Shown in pieces: positions 54,701-61,622 of a DNA stretch of 64,000 bases. The stretch covers positions 62,001 through 126,000 of the forward strand of contig JAUSAG010000035.1 of assembly GCA_030652995.1 (NCBI GenBank). The letters are read 5' to 3'. The position numbers were made by a program, and so were the translations under genes. Within the stretch, counting starts at the first letter, position 1. Each line of letters opens with the position of its first letter. This stretch comes from Methylotenera sp. Its GTDB lineage: Bacteria; Pseudomonadota; Gammaproteobacteria; Burkholderiales; Methylophilaceae. The notes below the pieces were generated by a model. It made no database searches. It saw only the letters and a program-made list of their open reading frames with translations, and had not been told where the DNA came from.

Positions 54701-55680
54701 GTCAAAATAACGGAACACTAATAGCGCGGTTAAGTAAGCTAACCATTCCAGATATCGCACCGCACAAAATATCCACTAATTTGGAGAGTGATGCATTAAA
54801 TGCCAATTTAAAGCAATTTGTTAAGCTCGACCAAGACTATCCATCACTTGATATCGTTGCCGATAACTTTGAACTGGATAATAAAAATTTTGGCACCTTA
54901 GAACTTATTGCTTACCCACAAAACGACAACTGGAATATACAGAAATTTAAACTCAGCACCCCTGAAGGGTCAATTAGTGGTGAAGGGCAATGGAACAACT
55001 GGGTAAGAAGCCCCAACACCTACCTCAATTTAACTTGGGACATCAAAGATTTAGGTAAAACTCTAAAACGGTTTGGCTACCCAGATACCATTAAAGATGG
55101 TGAAGGTGAGTTAATAGGTACGTTGCATTGGCCGGGCAGTCCGCGTCAATTTGATACGACTCGTTTAAATGGTGAACTGCAATTTGAAGTACGTAAGGGG
55201 CAAGTTTTGCAAGCGCAGCCAGGGGTTGGTCGCCTACTGGGACTACTTAGCCTACAAAGTTTGCCGCGTCGTTTAACGTTAGACTTCAGAGATTTATTTA
55301 GCAATGGTTTTGCTTTTGACAAAATTAACGCAACCGTTAAAATTAACCAAGGCGTGATGCGCAGTGACAACTTTGCGATGTCGGGGCCTGCTGCCGACGT
55401 TAAGATTAAAGGCGAAACTAATTTAAAAAAAGAAACACAGCATCTTTTTGTTAAAGTAATGCCACGCATTAGTGATAGTATTTCTCTCGCAGCCTTAGCT
55501 GGTGGTCCACTAGCTGGCGCTTTAGCATTTTTAGCACAAAAAATATTAAAGGACCCGCTTAATAAAATCGCATCATCTGAGTATGAAATTACCGGTACAT
55601 GGGATAATCCTCAAGAGGTAAAATCTACCGGTAGTAATAAAAAGAATCAACAAAGTAACGACATTTCACCACTTAATTAA
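51724..55680 (+). CDS. yhdP: YhdP-family AsmA-like envelope protein
   Basis: 1318 aa. One N-terminal membrane anchor (about 10-33, VTGTVVVILLIAALSLHFWL) and a long repetitive beta-rich periplasmic body, the AsmA-like/repeating-beta-groove pattern. Near the C-terminus the YhdP/DUF3971-like stretch is visible: LHWPGSPRQFDTTRLNGEL and GVGRLLGLLSLQSLPRRLTLDF. YhdP-family proteins bridge the envelope and transport phospholipids to the outer membrane. It is followed after 20 bp by the nitrilase gene and then tldD, a conserved proteobacterial arrangement. Confidence 0.93.
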   Translation: MVKKSLLWVYRAALWVTGTVVVILLIAALSLHFWLMPNINQFKASIATFASQAIKQKVVIGDIKADWRGFNPHLTLSDITIFDTQNRPALQLKQSNTSLSWFSIPLLEPRLAELIIHAPELTIRRIASGEIFVAGISILGESKPDFSNWLLRQNKLVINDAKVIWLDEKRNAPALSLDKLNIEITSPPWRSVVKNHLFTVSAQPSTGSNYPIVMSGNLYGNDVSQIDTWRGNITVQLKDANLAAFKTWFDYPVDLQSGIGSADFTVKFASKQVQSITSKVSLTNLQLQLKPSVAPIMLSKLAGKIDWNNLNKLNFSIAPKVTTARTSFGHSVSLNELTLIANNGLNLQNINADYAQTNQGHQTLNLKLPHLDLALIQPTLLQLPLPEVLLQKITGMASQGILNNLTMHWEAQHDKTSAYQIGAKFNHLSIQAHEKIPGFTNLSGEIQANEKDGHLQLNTQNATLDIKDILRGPIPADKLSGEISWRIGDKVLEIKASKLSISSPHLSGVADANYKMDGIKGGYLNLQGKFDNGNAKFASLYYPIMLGETTLHWLDTSILAGRTEDINFTVKGRLGDFPFVDSKNNPDPKQGVFRVSAKISDVLLEYGTGWPVIEKLGLTMLFEGKRMELNAHTGHILGNQIIKSKTTIAQLDADYPILNIESEIQGSVSEGVNFVNKSPVHELTQGFTDHLKTSGKGKLNLGLKIPMQDIDASKYKGLYQITNGTMASEDIPALSNINGALEFTESSLTAKNIKATAFSSPVAFNLTSDKDKSIRVAIRGKLNDESLRQIFKEQNFAKASQYVSGNADWVGDILIQKPRVSIGIRSDLNGITSHLPAPLNKSANQPFSLRVDKKQDANTDTLIINIDNKVGAKIMRSASNGKMQLDSASVNVNSNAVNFSEINNDARPPKGIQVTGNLDYLDADAWRGVLRDFTGGSKQSASLPIQKIALKVNALDIFDRRLNQLTIINKPNKDSLQANIQSREITGDLQWQSQNNGTLIARLSKLTIPDIAPHKISTNLESDALNANLKQFVKLDQDYPSLDIVADNFELDNKNFGTLELIAYPQNDNWNIQKFKLSTPEGSISGEGQWNNWVRSPNTYLNLTWDIKDLGKTLKRFGYPDTIKDGEGELIGTLHWPGSPRQFDTTRLNGELQFEVRKGQVLQAQPGVGRLLGLLSLQSLPRRLTLDFRDLFSNGFAFDKINATVKINQGVMRSDNFAMSGPAADVKIKGETNLKKETQHLFVKVMPRISDSISLAALAGGPLAGALAFLAQKILKDPLNKIASSEYEITGTWDNPQEVKSTGSNKKNQQSNDISPLN

Positions 55681-55700
55681 AAAAACTATTTGGATTACTC

Positions 55701-56579
55701 ATGGCTATTACTTCCCGCTTAAAAACCACCAAAGCTAAACTAAGCAAACAAGAGATTAACAAAGACATCATCAAAATTGCAGCTATTCAGATGGCGTCTG
55801 GGCCGCAAGTAAGTGCTAATTTGAGTGAGGCAGAGCGTCTCATTGAAATCGCAGCGAATCAGGGTGCTAATCTGGTGGTACTTCCTGAATACTTTGCTAT
55901 TATGGGCCTCAAAGAAACTGATAAGGTAGCCGTACGTGAAGAAGTCGGTAAAGGACCGATTCAAGACTTTTTAAGCAAAATAGCAAAAAAACATAAAATC
56001 TGGTTGATCGGCGGCTCTGTTCCGCTAGTGAGTAACTTCCCTAATAAAGTACGCAACAGTTGCCTGGTGTATGACGACAAAGGCAAACAAGTTGCGCGCT
56101 ATGACAAAATTCATTTGTTTGGTTTAGATTTAGGTAACGAACATTACTACGAAGAAAAAACCATTGAAGCTGGCAGTGAAGTGGTCGTCGTAAAATCACC
56201 CTTTGGGAAAATTGGCTTGTCTATTTGTTACGATTTGCGCTTCCCGGAACTTTATCGCGCCATGGGTGAAGTGGACATTATCGTCATACCCGCAGCGTTT
56301 ACTGACACTACTGGCAAAGCACATTGGGAAAGCCTGATTCGCGCACGCGCCATTGAAAACCTAAGTTATGTCATCGCTCCAGCCCAAGGTGGCTACCATA
56401 TTTCAGGACGTGAAACACATGGTAATAGTATGATTGTTGACCCATGGGGCGTAATGCTTGATAGGTTACCCCGCGGTTCCGGGGTTGTAATGGCAACAAT
56501 GAACCCAAAATACCAAGAGAGCTTGAGAAAAAGCTTGCCTGCGCTGAAACATCGTACCATTAAGGTTGTCAGTAAATAA
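55701..56579 (+). CDS. Carbon-nitrogen hydrolase (nitrilase superfamily, Nit-like)
   Basis: 292 aa. Catalytic triad Glu in VVLPEYFAIMG (about 60), Lys in RYDKIHLFGLD (about 138) and Cys in LSICYDLRFPE (about 175). The order and the RDLFPE-type end match the Nit1/Nit2 branch that deaminates glutathione-related omega-amides (deaminated-glutathione amidase), so this activity is the best guess. It has an extra N-terminal Lys-rich tail of about 20 aa. Located between yhdP and tldD. Confidence 0.9.
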   Translation: MAITSRLKTTKAKLSKQEINKDIIKIAAIQMASGPQVSANLSEAERLIEIAANQGANLVVLPEYFAIMGLKETDKVAVREEVGKGPIQDFLSKIAKKHKIWLIGGSVPLVSNFPNKVRNSCLVYDDKGKQVARYDKIHLFGLDLGNEHYYEEKTIEAGSEVVVVKSPFGKIGLSICYDLRFPELYRAMGEVDIIVIPAAFTDTTGKAHWESLIRARAIENLSYVIAPAQGGYHISGRETHGNSMIVDPWGVMLDRLPRGSGVVMATMNPKYQESLRKSLPALKHRTIKVVSK

Positions 56580-56613
56580 TGTTGCAGCCTATTACTCTAT
56601 TGAAACTAAACTC

Positions 56614-58089
56614 ATGAAAACTCAAGAAACTCCCAGTAGCTCAAGCCTCATCAAAGGTTCACACTTTGATGCCGCAACCGAGGCACTGTTAGCGCCTTCT
56701 AACTTGGACGTTGCAAAGCTACAGAATGTATTGAGTGACATGATGTCGCACAAAATCGATTACGCAGATTTGTACTTTCAATACAGCCGCAGTGAAAGCT
56801 GGGGGCTTGAAGAAGGCCAGGTAAAATCCGGTAACTTCTCAATTGACCAAGGCGTAGGCGTGCGCGCCGTCAGTGGCGAAAAAACCGCATTTGCCTATTC
56901 TGATGACATCAACCTAGAAGCACTGGTAGAAGCCGCTAAAGCGACCAAATCTATTGCCAGTTTGGGCAATGAGCAAACGGCTAAATCTATTATCACTTCG
57001 CAACCGAAGCAACTGTATTTACCGCAAGACCCAATCGCCTCATTATCAGCTGAAGCAAAAGTAAAGCTACTTGAACATTTAGAATCTATCGCCAGAAAGT
57101 TGGACCCGCGCATTACACAGGTAACCGCATCGATTGCAGGCGAGTATGAAGTAGTGATGGTAGCGCGCCACGATGGCCTAATGGCGGCAGATGTACGCCC
57201 ACTGGTGCGCGTTGGTATTAGCGTAATTGCAGAAAGCAACGGTCGCCGCGAGCAAGGCTCAGCAGGTGGTGGTGGGCGTTTTGACTACAGCTACTTTACT
57301 GATGAGGTGTTGCAGGATTACGCGCAAAAAGCTGTGCATCAAGCCATTATTAACCTAGATGCACGCCCTGCCCCCGCAGGTAGCATGACGGTCGTATTAG
57401 GCGCAGGCTGGCCTGGTATTTTATTGCACGAAGCCATCGGCCATGGTTTAGAAGGTGACTTCAATCGCAAAGGTAGTTCAGCTTTCAGTAATATGATAGG
57501 CCAACAAGTTGCGGCAAAAGGCATCACTATTGTGGATGACGGCACGATTGCCGACCGTCGCGGCTCGTTGAGTGTAGATGATGAAGGTAACCCCACCAAT
57601 AGGACTGTGTTGATTGAAGATGGCATTTTGCGTGGCTATATACAAGATACTCTCAACGCCCGTTTGATGAACATGCCAATCACAGGCAATGCGCGCCGCG
57701 AGAGTTACGCACACATTCCGATGCCGCGCATGACCAACACCTACATGCTCAATGGCACGGTACCTCCGGAAGAAATCATTAAATCGGTTAAAAAAGGTTT
57801 GTACGCAGCCAACTTTGGCGGTGGGCAAGTGGATATTACCAGCGGTAAATTTGTATTCAGCGCTGCTGAAGCCTACATGATTGAAGACGGCAAAATCACT
57901 TATCCAGTCAAAGGTGCCACGCTAATTGGCAACGGGCCAGATGTGCTTAAGCGCGTATCGATGATAGGCAACGATATGTCGCTTGATAGCGGTGTAGGCA
58001 CCTGCGGTAAAGAAGGTCAAAGTGTGCCGGTAGGTGTTGGACAGCCGACACTAAAAATTGACGGCTTAACTGTGGGCGGCACGGCTTAA
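56614..58089 (+). CDS. tldD: Metalloprotease TldD
   Basis: 491 aa from ATG 56614; the track's start at 56566 (TTG) is inside the nitrilase gene. Zinc motif HEAIGHGLEGD (about 272) is the TldD HExxxH motif. Further family stretches: ALHEAIGH area, IVDDGTIADRRGS and the C-terminal YMIEDGKITYPVKGATLIGNGPDVL. With TldE (PmbA) it forms a heterodimer that degrades unfolded peptides and processes microcin-type peptides; pmbA is not in the window. Confidence 0.95.
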   Translation: MKTQETPSSSSLIKGSHFDAATEALLAPSNLDVAKLQNVLSDMMSHKIDYADLYFQYSRSESWGLEEGQVKSGNFSIDQGVGVRAVSGEKTAFAYSDDINLEALVEAAKATKSIASLGNEQTAKSIITSQPKQLYLPQDPIASLSAEAKVKLLEHLESIARKLDPRITQVTASIAGEYEVVMVARHDGLMAADVRPLVRVGISVIAESNGRREQGSAGGGGRFDYSYFTDEVLQDYAQKAVHQAIINLDARPAPAGSMTVVLGAGWPGILLHEAIGHGLEGDFNRKGSSAFSNMIGQQVAAKGITIVDDGTIADRRGSLSVDDEGNPTNRTVLIEDGILRGYIQDTLNARLMNMPITGNARRESYAHIPMPRMTNTYMLNGTVPPEEIIKSVKKGLYAANFGGGQVDITSGKFVFSAAEAYMIEDGKITYPVKGATLIGNGPDVLKRVSMIGNDMSLDSGVGTCGKEGQSVPVGVGQPTLKIDGLTVGGTA

Positions 58090-58104
58090 AATATCCTGGA
58101 ATAT

Positions 58105-58135
58105 ATAACGGTTGCCGCCTGCTAACCGTTATAAT
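58105..58135. promoter_or_regulatory. Palindrome overlapping the probable mfd promoter
   Basis: ATAACGGTT (58105-58113) and AACCGTTAT (58124-58132) are perfect 9-bp arms; the right arm runs into TATAAT at 58130-58135, a consensus -10 sequence, 33 bp before the mfd start at 58168. No -35 at the right spacing was found. An operator or attenuator for mfd is possible; the tldD transcript may also end here. Confidence 0.4.
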
Positions 58136-58167
58136 CTTGCCCTTACTTATTGCAACAAACCAGACAC

Positions 58168-61100
58168 ATGACGCAGACAACACTGCCAATTCCAAGCCTT
58201 GGTCTAGCCAGTCGCATCACACTTGCTACTAGTGGTGAAGATGCGCTTTCATTGGCAAATTTGGCACTAAAACTTAAAGCCAACAAGCCCAGCCAACCGC
58301 TAGTCATCATCACGGCCAATGCTTTTGATGCACAGCGCCTGCTAGAAGAAATTCCCTACTTTGCACCGAGTTTGAGCGTACATTTATTGCCAGACTGGGA
58401 AACGCTGCCTTACGACCAGTTTTCGCCGCACCCCGACTTAATTTCAGAACGCCTCACTACGCTTTATCATATTGCGCATAACGCCTGCGATGTGATTATT
58501 GTGCCGTTAGCAACGGCACTCATTCGATTAAGCCCAAAGGCTTATTTAAATGCCAATACATTTATGCTCAAAAAAGGACAAAAGCTGGACCTTGAGGCGT
58601 TGCGACGCCAATGTGCTGAAGCGGGCTACCATCACGTTACGCAAGTCATCAGTCATGGTGAGTTCAGCGTGCGCGGCGGTTTAGTTGATTTATTCCCAAT
58701 GGGCTCTGCACTACCCTACCGCCTTGATTTATTTGATGATGAAATCGAAACCATCCGCACTTTTGATGTAGATACACAGCGCAGCCTATACCCGGTGCCA
58801 GAAATCCGGTTATTACCAGCGCGCGAGTTTCCATTAGATGAAACGGGCATTACCCTGTTTCGTAGCCAATTCCGCGAAGCATTTGAGGGCGACCCGCAAC
58901 GGGCAAAAATATATAAAGATGTTAGCAAAGGTGTCGCCTCTGGCGGTATCGAGTGGTATTTACCACTATTTTTTGAACAAACAGCCACCCTGCTCGATTA
59001 CCTGCCAGCCAACAGCCTACTTTGTCTACATGGTGATTTAGACCAAAGCGCGCAACAGTTTTGGCGCGAAGCGCAATCACGCTACCGCACACTGGCGCAC
59101 GATGCTGAACGTCCATTATTAGTCCCCGAAAAATTACTGATTAAAACTGAAGACTTTTTTAGCACCACACACGCCTTTGCCAGGGTTACGTTAACCATCA
59201 GTAAAAGCGCTAACAACCTGCCCGCGCTGGACATCGAACGCCGTGCAGAAAACCCCCTACACAAACTCACAAACTTTATCAGCCAATTTAAAGGGCGCAT
59301 TTTAATTGTGGCAGAAAGCTTAGGTCGTCGTGCAACCATGACACAGCTTTTTGCTGAACATGGACTCAATGTCAGCACTTGCGAAACCTGGGCAGAGTTT
59401 CAAGCGAGCGTCGCGCATGTCATGTTAGGCGTGAGTTCGCTACATACAGGCGTTGCGCTGACTGACAGCACACCCAATCTAGCCATCATTACCGAAGCAG
59501 AACTCTACGCTGCCACAGTACGCCAACAGCGCCGACGCGAAAAAGAAAAATCGCGCAGCACTGAAGGCATGCTCAAAGATTTATCCGAGCTACGTATTAA
59601 CGACCCAGTGGTACATGAGCAGCATGGCGTTGGTCGTTACAAGGGCTTAATCAACCTCGATTTTGGTGAAGGTGAAACTGAGTTTTTACTGCTGGAATAC
59701 TTTGGCGACGATAAGTTATATGTGCCGGTTTCACAGCTATTCCTGATTTCACGCTATTCTGGCGGGCCGCCGGAGTCTGCACCATTGCATCGATTAGGCA
59801 GTGGCAACTGGGAGAAAGCCAAGAAAAAAGCGCTCAAACAGATTCGCGATACCGCAGCTGAACTGCTCAATCTTTATGCACAACGCGCAGCGCGGCGCGG
59901 CCATGCCTTTACCTTGAGCCTGCATGATTACGAAGCGTTCTGTGAAGGTTTTCCATTTGAAGAAACGCCAGACCAGCTGGAAGCCATTGAAAACGTCATC
60001 AAAGACATGCAATCAGGCCGCCCTATGGATAGACTGGTGTGTGGCGACGTAGGCTTTGGTAAAACAGAAGTCGCGTTGCGTGCCGCATTTGTAGCTGTGA
60101 TGGGCGGGCGTCAGGTTGCGGTACTAGTACCCACTACGCTACTGGCTGAACAGCATTTTAATAACTTTAAAGATCGCTTTGCAGAATGGCCGATTAAAAT
60201 TGCAGAAATCTCACGCTTTAGAACCGCCAAAGAACAAAAAGAAGCGCTGGCAGGTTTAGATGCTGGGCAAATTGACATTATTATCGGCACGCATCGCTTG
60301 ATTCAAAAAGATGTGAAGTTTAAAAATCTAGGCTTAGTAGTGTTGGATGAAGAGCACCGTTTTGGCGTACGCCAAAAAGAGCAGTTAAAAGCCCTACGCG
60401 CTGAAGTCGACGTGCTAACGCTCACCGCCACGCCAATTCCACGCACTTTAAGCATGGCAATGGAAGGCTTACGCGAGTTTTCTATCATCACCACGCCGCC
60501 ACAAAAACGTTTGAGCATCAAGACATTCCATACTGATTACTCTGAAGGCATTATCCGTGAAGCCGCCATGCGCGAGTTCAAGCGCGGCGGGCAAGTGTAT
60601 TTCCTGCATAACGAGGTAGATACCATCCACTCTATGCGCGAGAAGTTGGAGCGTATTCTGCCAGATGCGCGCATTGCCGTGGCGCATGGGCAATTACGTG
60701 AACGCGAGCTTGAACATGTGATGCGTGATTTTTACCATCAGCGTTACAACCTGCTACTTTGTACGACGATTATTGAAACAGGCATTGATGTGCCCACCGC
60801 CAACACCATTATCATGAACAAAGCCGATATGTTCGGTTTAGCACAGATGCATCAATTACGTGGCCGTGTCGGGCGTTCGCATCACCAAGCCTACGCTTAT
60901 TTACTCACCGATCCAGACCGTAAAATTACGCCTCAGGCGCAGAAACGCCTAGATGCAATTCAGTTAATGGAAGACTTAGGCGCAGGATTTCACCTTGCCA
61001 TGCATGACCTAGAAATTCGTGGCGCAGGCGAATTGCTAGGTGACTCACAAAGTGGCGAGATGCAGGAAATAGGCTTTCATTTATATTCTGACATGCTCAA

Positions 61101-61590
61101 CCATGCGGTTAAGCAACTTAAAGCAGGTAAAGAGCCTGACTTAAATGCACCGTTAAGTGTCACTACAGAAATCAATCTGCACACCCCTGCATTACTGACC
61201 AATGCTTATTGCCCAGACGTGCATGAGCGCTTGGTGATTTATAAACGCCTCGCCAACTGTGTTGAAGATGATGATTTAGATAACCTGCAAGAAGAACTGA
61301 TAGACCGCTTTGGATTGCTACCCGAGCAAGGCGAAGCTTTAATCGCCTGCCACCGCTTACGCATTGCGGCAAAACCATTGGGTATTATTAAAATTGACGC
61401 GAGTGATACTGCAATTCAACTGCAATTTAACCCCAAAGCTGATATTGACCCAATGAAGTTAATTAACTTGTTGCAACGCGATAGAAGATGCCGCATGAAT
61501 GGACCTGACAAGTTAAGAGTAACGGTAGGGCTAGAAGCCATTAATCACCGCGCAGATTTTGTAAAAACGTTATTAAAAGAGTTCATCTAA
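58168..61590 (+). CDS. mfd: Transcription-repair coupling factor
   Basis: 1140 aa from ATG 58168 (MTQTTLP); the track's start adds 6 aa in front. The domain order is the usual one: UvrB-like N-terminal (about 10-330), RNA polymerase interaction domain (about 480-560, DPVVHEQHGVGRYKGL), helicase with Walker A VCGDVGFGKTEVALRAAF (about 623), DEEH box LDEEHRFGV, TATPIPRT and RGRVGRSHHQAYAYLL, and the C-terminal D7 domain. It releases stalled polymerase and recruits UvrA. Confidence 0.97.
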   Translation: MTQTTLPIPSLGLASRITLATSGEDALSLANLALKLKANKPSQPLVIITANAFDAQRLLEEIPYFAPSLSVHLLPDWETLPYDQFSPHPDLISERLTTLYHIAHNACDVIIVPLATALIRLSPKAYLNANTFMLKKGQKLDLEALRRQCAEAGYHHVTQVISHGEFSVRGGLVDLFPMGSALPYRLDLFDDEIETIRTFDVDTQRSLYPVPEIRLLPAREFPLDETGITLFRSQFREAFEGDPQRAKIYKDVSKGVASGGIEWYLPLFFEQTATLLDYLPANSLLCLHGDLDQSAQQFWREAQSRYRTLAHDAERPLLVPEKLLIKTEDFFSTTHAFARVTLTISKSANNLPALDIERRAENPLHKLTNFISQFKGRILIVAESLGRRATMTQLFAEHGLNVSTCETWAEFQASVAHVMLGVSSLHTGVALTDSTPNLAIITEAELYAATVRQQRRREKEKSRSTEGMLKDLSELRINDPVVHEQHGVGRYKGLINLDFGEGETEFLLLEYFGDDKLYVPVSQLFLISRYSGGPPESAPLHRLGSGNWEKAKKKALKQIRDTAAELLNLYAQRAARRGHAFTLSLHDYEAFCEGFPFEETPDQLEAIENVIKDMQSGRPMDRLVCGDVGFGKTEVALRAAFVAVMGGRQVAVLVPTTLLAEQHFNNFKDRFAEWPIKIAEISRFRTAKEQKEALAGLDAGQIDIIIGTHRLIQKDVKFKNLGLVVLDEEHRFGVRQKEQLKALRAEVDVLTLTATPIPRTLSMAMEGLREFSIITTPPQKRLSIKTFHTDYSEGIIREAAMREFKRGGQVYFLHNEVDTIHSMREKLERILPDARIAVAHGQLRERELEHVMRDFYHQRYNLLLCTTIIETGIDVPTANTIIMNKADMFGLAQMHQLRGRVGRSHHQAYAYLLTDPDRKITPQAQKRLDAIQLMEDLGAGFHLAMHDLEIRGAGELLGDSQSGEMQEIGFHLYSDMLNHAVKQLKAGKEPDLNAPLSVTTEINLHTPALLTNAYCPDVHERLVIYKRLANCVEDDDLDNLQEELIDRFGLLPEQGEALIACHRLRIAAKPLGIIKIDASDTAIQLQFNPKADIDPMKLINLLQRDRRCRMNGPDKLRVTVGLEAINHRADFVKTLLKEFI

Positions 61591-61622
61591 ACCATGCCAA
61601 TTAAATTAGCTGTTAACCGTTT

